In this document: positions 19,990-29,605 of the stretch, piece after piece | Position numbering within the stretch: the stretch's first letter is position 1 | How the letters are laid out: the number at the start of each line of letters is the position of its first letter | From: Trichomonas vaginalis G3 | Lineage: Eukaryota > Parabasalia > Trichomonadida > Trichomonadidae | DNA length: 64,000 nucleotides | Assembly (NCBI RefSeq): GCF_026262505.1 | Contig: NC_067203.1 | Span: forward strand, 26,083,411 to 26,147,410 | Direction of reading: 5' to 3' | The notes under the pieces: generated by a model | Database searches by the model: none | The model's input: only the letters and a program-made list of their open reading frames with translations | What the model was told of the DNA's origin: nothing | Made by a program: the position numbers and the translations under genes

Positions 19990-20460
19990 TTTTTTTTAAA
20001 GCTTCTTAACTTAAATCATGGAATGTCTCAAAGACAAAAGTAGCATACAGCATGTAAAGCTAAAGAAAGATAATCATAATTAATACCTTAATTTTTAATA
20101 TTACGCATTTTTAGGTGCAAAATTTAAAAACATTCTAATACAATAGAGCAGTTTCCAAAAGTAGCATACAGCATGTAAAGCTAAAGAAAGATAATCATAA
20201 TTAATACCTTAATTTTTAATATTACGCATTTTTAGGTGCAAAATTTAAAAACATTCTAATACAATAGAGCAGTTTCCAAAAGTAGCATACAGCATGTAAA
20301 GCTAAAGAAAGATAATCATAATTAATACCTTTAAAGTTTAAAATCTTGATTTTTTTTAAAATCAAATATTTATAACTTTAATACATACAGCTTAAACCTT
20401 ATACTTGTTTTCTCTTGTGAGAAAGCAATCTTACAAAGCTAACAATCCTAAAAAATAAAG
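19990..20460. repeat. Left subterminal repeats of MULE
   Basis: About two and a half copies of a 121-bp unit (AAAGTAGCATACAGCATGTA, then GATAATCATAATTAATACC, then ATTACGCATTTTTAGGTGC). They are the reverse complement of the five or so units at 23340-23960. Copy number differs between the two ends. Confidence 0.9.
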
Positions 20461-20616
20461 AATTAAAATTTAATAATTTAATCTAACAAAATTTCTCTCT
20501 TTATCCTTTTGCACTCTTTATATGCAACTCAAATCCATCATATAATATTCCTATAATACTCTTGCCTCAAACAATGACGAACAAACTGCTATTCTCATTT
20601 AATTACAGACCAAATC

Positions 20617-21697
20617 TGTAATGCATGAAAATTCGGTTCAATTCATTTTTGACACTTTACATATATCATATTGCAAAAAAGTTTTTAAAATATGATGTAT
20701 GAATAAGAGTATGATTGGTATAGATTTGGGTTGTATAAATGTGATTGAACAATTGTTAATGGAAAGTTCAAAAACTTGGGTGCAATCAGAACTGATTGCA
20801 CCCAAGTTTTTGAACTTTGTATAAGGAATTGTTGGCTATGATGTACTGATCATGAATCAGTACATCATAGCCAACAATTCCTTCGCAAACAGCGGGAAAC
20901 TTTGTCTGAATAGTTTGACATTCAGACAAAGTTTCCCGCTGTCAGAGAGGGAATGGAAGGGTAAGAGGTATACATTATGAATATATACCTCTTACCCTTC
21001 CATTCCCTCGAGAAAGTTCAAAAACTTGGGTGCAATCAGTTCTGATTGCACCCAAGTTTTTGAACTTTATATAAGGAATTGTTGGCTATGATGTACTGAT
21101 CATGAATCAGTACATCATAGCCAACAATTCCTTCCCAAACAACCCGAAATTTGTCTGAATAGTTTAACATTCAGACAAAGTTTCCCGCTGTCAGAGAGGG
21201 AATGGAAGGGTAAGAGGTATACATTATGAATATATACCTCTTACCCTTCCATTCCCTCGAGAAAGTTCAAAAACTTGGGTGCAATCAGAACTGATTGCAC
21301 CCAAGTTTTTGAACTTTGTATAAGGAATTGTTGGCTATGATGTACTGATCATGAATCAGTACATCATAGCCAACAATTCCTTCCCAAACAACCCGAAATT
21401 TGTCTGATTCCACACTAATTTTATTAATTTATCTAAACTTTTATCCTCGTCTACAATTTAATCATCAATAATTATCTCTTGTTCTATTTCACTATTATAT
21501 ATATATATATATATTTATATGATTTGATTTAAAAAAAATAAATAAATAAATTAATAAATCATTTACTCAAATATATCAAAAGTTTTATTTTTATATATAA
21601 AGATAACTACTTTTAAAAAAAATACCCTATATATTTTTGCCATGTAAACTTGTCACTTTTGTCAGAAGTGAAGTGAACCGAATTTTCATGCACAACA
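20617..21697. mobile_element. Non-autonomous TIR element carrying hairpin cassette
   Basis: The ends read inwards TGTAATGCATGAAAATTCGG and TGTTGTGCATGAAAATTCGG, matching the termini of the 1905-bp element at 46224-48128. Flanks AATTACAGACCAAATCT (left 20601-20617, right 21697-21713) give a 15-17 bp target duplication. It sits in the leader of the MULE. Subterminal stretches (TATTGCAAAAAAGTTTTTAA; CTCGTCTACAATTTAATC) are also shared with the 1905-bp element, but the transposase is gone and hairpins have multiplied instead. Confidence 0.9.
20765..21385. repeat. Hairpin cassette array, order 2-1-4-3 repeated
   Basis: Ten near-perfect hairpins: 2, 1, 4, 3, 2, 1, 4 (decayed on one arm), 3, 2, 1. 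The arms are those named at 12024-13078 (hairpin 2 TTCAAAAACTTGGGTGCAAT; hairpin 1 GAATTGTTGGCTATGATG; hairpin 4 GCGGGAAACTTTGTCTGAAT; hairpin 3 GAGGGAATGGAAGGGTAAG). The order is the reverse of that at 12 kb, as expected for the opposite orientation. Confidence 0.93.
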
Positions 21698-21753
21698 ATT
21701 ACAGACCAAATCTATTCAAATTTCTGAATTTTTAATTTTCATTTCAATTTCAA

Positions 21754-23194
21754 ATGGAATTAGAAGAAGAAACTATCTTTACTGTTATGGATCTTTGTAA
21801 ATTTGGAGTTAAACAAGAAATACAAGCACAGTATGGATATGGTGAACGTGTCAGGAAAGAAAGATCTCAGATTTCATTCCACTGCAAATATCCAAAATGT
21901 CCTGCACATTTTAATGTTGCAATCTTGGATCAAAATAAATACAAACTAATCAAAATAGTTGAAGAACATGATCATTCCGCCCCAAATGACAAAAGTCAAT
22001 ATTTGTCTGTCTTTTATCGCAAATATTTAGAACATTACTTCCAAACAGATGACAATCAAAGAGCGATAGCACAGCTAAATGCATTCAAAGATCTTGAAAT
22101 TCCTCTTACAGGTCCGTCCATTCCAGAGATGTACGCTCAAAAACCACGTGCAATCAAACGATTTGCAGAGAGAATACATGCTCTTCAAACTAGATATTCT
22201 CCTGACGATGTTGTGTCATTGCAAATCTTTGTTCAGACAGTACAAGAAGAATCTCCAGATGATCTCATTGCATTTGAAGTCTCAGACAATAATATGTGTT
22301 TCTATTACGCGCCTTTTGAAGGCAAAGCTTATGCGCATAGTATCAAGACATTTCATATAGACAGCACCTATAAATTGTTGCGATCAAACATTCCATTGTA
22401 TGCATTTACTGGCAAAATCAAAGATTTTCACATTTTCCCTTTTTTATATTTCTTTTGTCAACCAGACACTTATCAAAACATTCAAGTTTGCGTGTGCGCC
22501 TATCTCAGATGGGTAACAATTGAGCCAGAATACATTAGCATGGACTGTGCTCCACAGATAGCTCAAGCAATAGAAGAAAGCATTCCACAAGCTCAAATAC
22601 TTTGGTGCGGAGTACATGTTCTTCGTGCAATTCTTCGCAAATCAAATAAGTTTTCTTCTCAAGAAAAATTTGAACAATTCTATAATTTGATGAAGGATTT
22701 AGTCTTCAAATTAGATGCAGAACATGAGGAAGAAGCAAATGCTGCCTATGATCAAGTTCTGGAGTTGCTCGACACAGATCCAACAGCATCTCAATACTTT
22801 AACAGACAATGGCGTTACAACATATCAAGATGGATTGCTCGTGACAGGCGTGAAGGCGACGCAACTAACAATATTGCCGAAGCTCATTTTAGAACACTCA
22901 AACATGACTATTTTCCTGATCGAAAAAATCTCAGAATTGATGATGTTATTATAAAATTTATACAAAAGTGATACCGTTATCAAACTCAAAATTGATCAAA
23001 ATCCAGCAGATGACCGTGTCATTAGGATCATTGAAAAAGCAACTAACGCAGAAATTGATGTAAAAAGACAAAGAAAAATCGAGAGTATTTCAATGCTCAA
23101 TAGATTGCTCAATGCTGTTAGTGATGACTCAATAGATCCCACTAAAATATATCCTACCTTGAAAGTATTATTACAAAGAACTCATTTTATTTAA
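21754..23194 (+). pseudogene. MULE transposase with late frameshift
   Basis: The 405-codon frame (21754-22971) has a zinc finger (C44-x4-C49, H72-x-H74) and DDE residues D203 (FHIDSTYK), D264 (SMDCAPQ), C285/H288 (LWCGVH) and E376 (NNIAEAHF). After the stop at 22969 a second frame continues without a break to TAA at 23192, encoding about 75 more residues of a charged helical C-terminus, so one frameshift near 22965 is likely. The start is supported by TCATTTC 15 nt upstream. The transposase would act on the TIRs at 19935 and 24515. It is related to, but clearly diverged from, the MULE at 10105. Confidence 0.85.
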
Positions 23195-23219
23195 TTTTGA
23201 TTTTAATTTTAGATTAAAT

Positions 23220-23960
23220 TATTAAATTTTAATTCTTTATTTTTTAGGATTGTTAGCTTTGTAAGATTGCTTTCTCACAAGAGAAAACAAGTATAAGGTT
23301 TAAGATGTATGTATTAAAGTTATAAATATTTGATTTTTTAAAAAATCAAGATTTTAAACTTTAAAGGTATTAATTATGATTATCTTTCTTTAGCTTTACA
23401 TGCTGTATGCTACTTTTGGAAACTGCTCTATTGTATTAGAATGTTTTTAAATTTTGCACCTAAAAATGCGTAATATTAAAAATTAAGGTATTAATTATGA
23501 TTATCTTTCTTTAGCTTTACATGCTGTATGCTACTTTTGGAAACTGCTCTATTGTATTAGAATGTTTTTAAATTTTGCACCTAAAAATGCGTAATATTAA
23601 AAATTAAGGTATTAATTATGATTATCTTTCTTTAGCTTTACATGCTGTATGCTACTTTTGGAAACTGCTCTATTGTATTAGAATGTTTTTAAATTTTGCA
23701 CCTAAAAATGCGTAATATTAAAAATTAAGGTATTAATTATGATTATCTTTCTTTAGCTTTACATGCTGTATGCTACTTTTGGAAACTGCTCTATTGTATT
23801 AGAATGTTTTTAAATTTTGCACCTAAAAATGCGTAATATTAAAAATTAAGGTATTAATTATGATTATCTTTCTTTAGCTTTACATGCTGTATGCTACTTT
23901 TGTCTTTGAGACATTCCATGATTTAAGTTAAGAAGCTTTAAAAAAAATGCAAAAAAAATG
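23220..23960. repeat. Right subterminal repeats of MULE, 121-bp units
   Basis: CTACTTTTGGAAACTGC recurs at 23410, 23531, 23652 and 23773, 121 bp apart. The whole block is the inverted counterpart of 19990-20460. Such arrays near MULE ends may bind transposase. Confidence 0.9.
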
Positions 23961-24009
23961 TAATAAAATAAAAAAATTTTTAGTATCGATAATCTGAAAT
24001 ATGTTGTTT

Positions 24010-24325
24010 ACTTAAACCGCGAGCGAAGCGAGGGGCTTAGTTTCGTAATTTCATACAATCTTTTTTCGAATCTGTTCTTTTCTTAAGCCGCGAGCGAAGC
24101 GAGGGGCTTAGTTTCGTAATTTCATACAATTATTTTTCGAATCTGTTCTTTTTGTCAGCCGCGAGCGAAGCGAGTGGCTTAGTTTCGTAATTTCATACAA
24201 TTATTTTTCGAATCTGTTCTTTTCGTCAGCCGCGAGCGAAGCGAGTGGCTTAGTTTCGTAATTTCATACAATTATTTTTCGAATTTGTTCTTTTTGTCAA
24301 CCGCGAGCGAAGCGAGTGGCTTTTT
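24010..24325. repeat. 71-bp tandem repeat with CG-rich hairpin core, 5 copies
   Basis: CCGCGAGCGAAGCGAG begins at 24017, 24087, 24159, 24230 and 24301. Each core is CG-rich within very AT-rich DNA and can fold (GCC...GGC). Between the cores is TAGTTTCGTAATTTCATAC and TTTTTCGAATCTGTTC. It is present only near the right end of the MULE. Confidence 0.9.
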
Positions 24326-24515
24326 ATTTTTAAAAATTTTTTTTCTTTCTTACTTTTTTTCCCTTACTTACAAATTTGATAGTAACTTACCAAATCTCTC
24401 TATCATATAATAATAAATTAATACATTTTTTGTTTCAAATCTGACACTTTACATTTCTGACATGTAAACATGTCACTTTTCACTTCACCTCACTGGGCAA
24501 GTTTGTGCCCCCCTC

Positions 24516-24655
24516 GAACGGAAAATCTCTCACTTTTCGAAAAAATCGAAACTGCAAGGATCTCCGATTCTCGATATGATAATTTATTTGATTCCGGGGG
24601 CACCCCGGTTATCAAATATATTTATTAGAATGGAAAATATCTCACTTTTCGAAAT
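24516..24655. repeat. 113-bp satellite, right of MULE
   Basis: This resumes the unit seen at 19767-19934 directly after the MULE target duplication (GGAAAATCTCTCACTTTTCG, AAGGATCTCCGATTCTCG, TTATTTGATTCCGGGGG). Confidence 0.85.
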
Positions 24656-24979
24656 TTTTTTTAACAAAAATATGGCATTCTTAAATTATAGTTACATGTT
24701 ATTTCACAATCATTATCATTAAAAAATTCAATTATTCAAGTTGTTTTGTCCCGACGGTTTTTACGGTTATAAAAATGGTTGCGAACTCAATCCATCAGCA
24801 AAATGTCGGTTGGGGTGCCCTTCTTGGCCTCCTGAGTACTCACCAAGATACCCCCAGCTCCCGCAAAACACCTCCCTTAGGTGAGCATTAACTGATGACA
24901 TGAGTTAACAATTCTACAAAATCATCAAGCATGAAGGTTTATGATTTATAAATCAAAATCTCAGAAACTGCTTGACTTT
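24656..24979. other. Unique spacer with GC-richer patch
   Basis: No gene is recognised. About 24775-24895 is clearly richer in G+C than its surroundings (CTTGGCCTCCTGAGTACTCA, CCCCCAGCTCCCGC). It could be a decayed gene or RNA, but no family is evident. Confidence 0.35.
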
Positions 24980-25226
24980 GCAAGTTGCTGTCTTTACCGG
25001 TTACTCTGCTGCAATCTCTTTTCTGATTGCAGGCAGAGTTCTGCATCCTGAGGACATTGCCTTGCAGATATGCTTGTAATCACTACGTGAGCAACTTGGT
25101 GTTGCAAGTTGCTGTCTTTACCGGTTACTCTCTGCAATCTCTTTTCTGATTGCAGGCAAAGTTCTGCATCCTGAGGACTTTGCCTTGCAGATATGCTTGT
25201 AATCACTACGTGAGCAACTTGGTGTT
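24980..25226. repeat. Tandem duplication of about 124 bp
   Basis: GCAAGTTGCTGTCTTTACC starts at 24980, 25104 and 25227. The repeat unit itself contains small palindromes (GCAATCTC...GATTGC; AGCAACTTG...CAAGTTGCT; AGGCAAAGT...ACTTTGCCT). The second unit is the outer part of the foldback arm. Confidence 0.9.
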
Positions 25227-26173
25227 GCAAGTTGCTGTCTTTACCGGTTAGCTTTTTTTGAAGTTTCTTCGCATCTTATATAAGCTCTAGATCAATATTT
25301 ATCATCAGAATTTGCATCTCATAAAGCACGATATTAATCAAATAGGCAAATTTCATTCGGAGTCTCTCATTAAATGAGAAACTCCGAATGAGATTTGCTC
25401 TAAGGTAATGTACTTGTTATGCTTGGCCTAGAAGCAAGGAGGAAACATGTATATGGTTTGTTTATACTGAAGTTATCTGGAATTCTCTCAATTGAGGATT
25501 CAAATCCAGATAACAGCAGTATAAGTTAATATTGTTGTGCACCTCAGGTTGTTTATAGGCCCGAGAACGAGAAAAGAATTTATGGTGTGAATTGGCTCGA
25601 TATATACCTACGCTCTGTAAAAAATACGTTATATTTTCTTTCATATGAGAAAAATGTTTTTATTTTTTATAATACTATGTGCTTTGTTACTTCATAAATT
25701 GTCTATTTTTCTTATTAAAACCTATTCAAAAAATGCGTTTTCCGTTTTAATTAATAAGTTAAAACTGCACAACAATATTAACTTATACTGCTGTTATCTG
25801 GATTTGAATCCTCAATTGAGAGAATTCCAGATAACTTCAGTATAAACAAACCATATACATGTTTCCTCCTTGCTTCTAGGCCAAGCATAACAAGTACATT
25901 ACCTTAGAGCAAATCTCATTCGGAGTTTCTCATTAAATGAGAAACTCCGAATGAAATTTGCCTATTTGATTAATATCGTGCTTTATGAGATGCAAATTCT
26001 GATGATAAATATTGATCTAGAGCTTATATAAGATGCGAAGAAACTTCAAAAAAAGCTAACCGGTAAAGACAGCAACTTGCAACACCAAGTTGCTCACGTA
26101 GTGATTACAAGCATATCTGCAAGGCAAAGTCCTCAGGATGCAGAACTTTGCCTGCAATCAGAAAAGAGATTGC
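25134..26173. mobile_element. Foldback structure, 408-bp arms
   Basis: Left arm 25134-25541 and right arm 25766-26173 are inverted copies of equal length with very few differences. A 224-bp spacer (25542-25765) carries no gene. The arms contain secondary hairpins, for example GTTATCTGGAATTC paired with its complement, and ATTCGGAGTTTCTC. It resembles a foldback-type non-autonomous DNA transposon. Short open frames inside are chance. No target duplication was confirmed. Confidence 0.85.
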
Positions 26174-26384
26174 TCCAAGGTTAACTATAGTTTGATATCG
26201 TAAAATTCACTTCAAAATGACGTTAACACATTTAAATTTATACGTTTAAATTCTATAGTTTATTTATAACTTCATTTTTCTTTATTGCTCTACGAGCTAT
26301 TCTCATTGCATGATGTGTTAGTGTGCCGGCCCTAACATGGAAGCTGTGAGATATTGTGCTCAGAGAATGGAAGCAAATAATCTA
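26174..26384. other. Short spacer before mariner
   Basis: About 210 bp of unique sequence with no recognised feature. Confidence 0.4.
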
Positions 26385-27687
26385 TAGGGTGTCCAAAGGT
26401 GCGTTTAGCACAGCGCTCTATATGAGACTATTAAAGGGGATATATGCTGATTATAAATATATAATAAAAAATATGAATATATGTATATGATGAGTATGTT
26501 GTATTTTGGCGCCATGCCGGGATATAAAATGAATTTTGAGACAAGAGGCGGTTTCGCGGGAAATTTTGGCGGGATTTTTTTCATTTTTTTAATGAATCAT
26601 AAAGAAAACATCCTCGCTCTTGCAAAAAAATGCAAAGACTGTAAAAAATCTACGAGACATTGGTAAAATGCTTCGGTATGGATGCTCCTAGCTATTCCAC
26701 TGTAAGGTATCATGTTAGGATGTATCACTTCATGAACAAAAAGGCGCCCATCATAAAAATTGACAAAAAATCGCCGGATCAAAGAAAAATCAAAGCAATT
26801 CTTCAAGCGCTAGATGAAGACCCAAGAGCATCACTCAGAAGGATAGAGGAGATGACAAAGATACCACGTACAACAGTCAGTTATTATCTGCACAATTATT
26901 TGAACTACAAACTAGCGTATACACGTTGGGTTCCGCACAACCTTAATTCAGTTCAAAAAAAATCTAGAGTCCAATCTTCGAAAGAGCTCCTCTCTATATT
27001 GGGTGCGTATCAATCCAAGAAGTTTCGCTTTTTAGTAACAGGGGACGAGTCTTGGTTTCAATATGCAACAGAAGCCAAAATCATGTGGATCCCGAAGGAT
27101 GAAAATCCGCAAACATTCCCGAAGAAAAAAATTGACACACCAATGATGATGTTGTCGGTTTTTTGGGGCGTGAATGGCATCATCGCAATTGATATTCTTC
27201 AAAAACCTAATACGATGAATGCTCAGTATCTAATTGACAATGTTCTTACTCAAATTATCAATTCTGATGAGTTTGAGAAATCCAAACAACAAAAACAAAA
27301 GTTTGCAATTCATTTTGATAATTCAAGAGTTCACAAAAGTCATAAGGTAATGAATTACTTGGTGGAAAACAATGTCAAAGTTGTTCCAAACCCAATTTAT
27401 TCACCTGATATTGCACCCTCTGACTTTTATTTATTCGGCACGCTAAAAAAGAGAGCTGAAGGACGCGAATTCGCGAGTCCAGATGATCTTGAAAATTTTG
27501 TAAGAGAGCAATTTGAGCAATTTTCTCATGATGATTTAAAGCGTGTCTTTCAAGCCTGGATCGATCGCTGCGAACGCGTGATTGAATCCAATGGTGATTA
27601 TATTTAAATAAACTTTATATATATGTAACTTGTTTATTTCTATTCGCAGTATTCAGGTTTGTGCTAAACACACCTTTGGACACCCTA
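26385..27687 (+). mobile_element. mariner-family transposon
   Basis: Both ends read inwards TAGGGTGTCCAAAGGTG followed by YGTTTAGCACA. They are flanked by TA dinucleotides, the usual Tc1/mariner target duplication. About 1.3 kb with one transposase gene, typical for mariner. It is likely related to the mariners known from Trichomonas. Confidence 0.92.
26593..27607 (+). pseudogene. mariner transposase, N-terminus in another frame
   Basis: The main open frame (about 26663-27607) has the mariner WVPHNL motif (90-95, counting from 26660), catalytic D129 (VTGDESW), D220 (IHFDNSR) and D255 (SPDIAPSDF), the last two 34 residues apart, so DD34D. The helix-turn-helix region (IEEMTKIPRTTVSYYLHNY) is at about 62-80. 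There is no ATG at the start of this frame. The natural start is probably ATG at 26593 (MNHKENILALAKKCKD), which lies in another frame, so one frameshift near 26640-26660 is likely. The rest looks sound. Confidence 0.88.
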
Positions 27688-27689
27688 TA

Positions 27690-28117
27690 TTTAGAAGATG
27701 AAATAACAACAATGATATGAGTGAAAATGAAATTATTAATGTCGATTGCATCATCCTTAGATTGATAACAATACAAACTGCTGCATTTCTCCAGATTCCA
27801 CGCATTGTCAGATTTTCAAGAGATTCTTTAGTCAAATCATAAGCCAGTCATACAAAACCTAGAAGTTAGCATCATCCTTAGATTACTGACAATACAAACC
27901 CCTTTACTTATATATTTAAAAAAAAACTAAAAACGATATATTCCTCTCATATCGTTTTTGAAAATTGGTACCTAACAAACCTCGAACTCATGGACCAACA
28001 AAAACAAAAATAAATGGATGAAGAACCAGATATACCCAATCTGGAATCCATTCCGCAACATATTGCAGAGAAACTCCTGCAACTAGGCAAACTTGTTCCA
28101 AGGCAAAAGTTAAATGC
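27690..28117. other. Island edge with truncated open frame
   Basis: Contains a short direct repeat (CATCATCCTTAGATT at about 27748 and 27869), a hairpin AAAACGATAT...ATATCGTTTT (27927-27958), and an open frame from 28014 (MDEEPDIPNLESIPQHIAEK) that runs in phase into the Polinton TIR at 28118 and stops at 28202. The part before 28118 may be the end of some interrupted gene; I do not recognise it. Confidence 0.45.
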
Positions 28118-28300
28118 AGTTAGTAAACATATCAAGGGTACGGCGGCACTGCGCGCCTCCTTACCCATGATATGTGAATTTGACACTTTACGAAACCGTT
28201 AACGTATATTTTACAACACAAACGACAACACTAACTTAACCTTAAATATTTACAAAGCCACCAACCACTTCACCTCACTAATGTAAAAAAATAAACGTTC

Positions 28301-28621
28301 TCACTTACAAAAGTATTGCAACTCCTCCCATTGCTGTGCTTCATATAACAGCTCATAATCTTCTGACTCACTTTCTTCTTCATATAGGTCAAAATCACTG
28401 TCATAGTTTATACCTGTAAGTTTTGACAAAGCTAATGAAACACGCTTACCGTTTGTATCATATGCTTGTATAAATTTTCCATTATGCTTGTAGTCATAAA
28501 CGCTCAAACTAACTTTACCCTTTCTCCCTCGTATCTGATAGAATGTATTTTCACGAGGAACGAAGAACAAATTCTTGAACTCATGACCGTTGTAGTTTGT
28601 TATCTCAATAGTTTTCGTCAT
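28301..28621 (-). CDS. 106-residue TIR-encoded acidic-tail protein, copy B
   Basis: The same protein as at 9687-10007, with about four changed residues (VYDYKHNGKF instead of VYEGMKNGKF). Both ends are conserved, including the acidic EEESESEDYE tail. Not recognised. It reads towards the tip of the element, as in copy A. Confidence 0.6.
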   Translation of the reverse strand: MTKTIEITNYNGHEFKNLFFVPRENTFYQIRGRKGKVSLSVYDYKHNGKFIQAYDTNGKRVSLALSKLTGINYDSDFDLYEEESESEDYELLYEAQQWEELQYFCK

Positions 28622-28679
28622 TTATATAAAAATAAAATAAAAAATAAACTTAAAAAATACAATAAAAATTAATGATATC

Positions 28680-28765
28680 ACCACCCTCACACGTATGAAA
28701 ACATAGCACAAAAATAAATTTAGGTGAAGTGGTGAGATCTCACCTCTTTTTTCACCCTGTTGAAT
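28680..28765. repeat. Palindromic GTGAGATCTCAC box, mirrored TIR copy
   Basis: GTGGTGAGATCTCACCTC lies between the two TIR genes of copy B, preceded by AAAATAAATTTAGGTGAA. The position and flank match 9540-9605 in inverse orientation. Confidence 0.6.
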
Positions 28766-28773
28766 TCATTGCT

Positions 28774-29010
28774 TTATAACTCTCTTCCTTTCTCCAACTC
28801 TTCTAACTTCTTCCTAAGTTTAGTAATGTTGTCCTCATGAAGTTTAATCTTTCTCAAAATTCCTTCTCTATCTAATGGTTGCTTTATCTTTCTAAACTGA
28901 ACTCTACCATCCTTCATAGTATGAATGTAAAAACCTTCTGGAATAGTTCCTGATTTAATGTATTCTACCAAAAACTTTTGTTTCATTGCTTCAGTGACTT
29001 TAGTCGTCAT
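28774..29010 (-). CDS. 78-residue TIR-encoded protein, copy B
   Basis: Matches the 9298-9534 protein with about three substitutions (one K to R, and AE to TK in the coiled coil). Short, basic, with a probable C-terminal coiled coil. Not recognised. Confidence 0.6.
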   Translation of the reverse strand: MTTKVTEAMKQKFLVEYIKSGTIPEGFYIHTMKDGRVQFRKIKQPLDREGILRKIKLHEDNITKLRKKLEELEKGREL

Positions 29011-29605
29011 TTTACTCTAAGGTGAAGCTAGCACAGCGATAATGGATTTCATGACTTTTTAGTATTTCATGCAATCTTAACAGATAGCCTTACAAGTACT
29101 TCCAGTGTCCCTAGCTGTCCCTCCTTTTTATATAACTCCATGACATTTATAATCTCGCGAAACTTAACAGGTAGCATAACAGATTAAAATCAGATGAGGT
29201 TTTGAACCAAAATTTCTAAGCAACGTTGTCAAGGATTTTGAGGAACTAGGGACAGAGTGTGGCAAAGTCCAAGATTTAATTTATCTTCATCTGTTTCATC
29301 AGCTATCTCATCTAATATGCCAATATTTTATTCATAACTCGTGGCAAACTCACTAACTTTCGTTATGTTCATCTGCATGCTTCATCTGATAGAAAGTATG
29401 ACTTTCATTAACTCTGTGAGATAATGAAAACTACTAGGGACAGAGACCATGGCAAAGTTTATGACTTTCATTATTTCCAGAACTTAATGAAAACTACTAG
29501 GGACAGAGACCATGGCAAAGTTCATGATTTAATTTATTCTCTCACTAACAACAAACACAAACTCCAACACTAACTCAAGTACTAACTTCAGCACAAATGA
29601 CAAAC

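Larger units (their letters stand above)
19935..24515 (+). mobile_element. MULE transposon with 11-bp target duplication
   Basis: The flanks GAACGGAAAAT at 19924-19934 and 24516-24526 are identical. The ends read inwards GGGGCGGCGACAAATTTGCC and GAGGGGGGCACAAACTTGCC. Inside lie long subterminal inverted repeats of tandem 121-bp units (19990-20460 and 23220-23960), a zinc-finger/DDE transposase (21754) and a 1081-bp nested element (20617-21697). An 11-bp duplication fits MULEs (8-11 bp). Confidence 0.88.
28118..29605. mobile_element. Left terminal inverted repeat of Polinton-like copy B
   Basis: Starts AGTTAGTAAACATATCAAGG and is the inverted counterpart of 8515-10189, with both TIR genes, the GTGAGATCTCAC box and the CTTTGCCATGG repeats in mirrored order. 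The outer flank is AAATGC. Similarity to the A copy is high (few substitutions per hundred bases), so the insertions look young or the TIRs have been homogenised. Confidence 0.82.

Noticed and set aside
24994-25845. Open frames over the foldback arms (for example 25645-25845).
   Set aside because: They are mirrored between the arms, as inverted repeats require, and carry no domain or start signal.
10190-28117. Reading the 18-kb island as the inside of one large Polinton with TIRs at 10 and 28 kb.
   Set aside because: The TIR tips (AGTTAGTA) face the island, so it lies outside both elements. The content is host genes and ordinary transposons.
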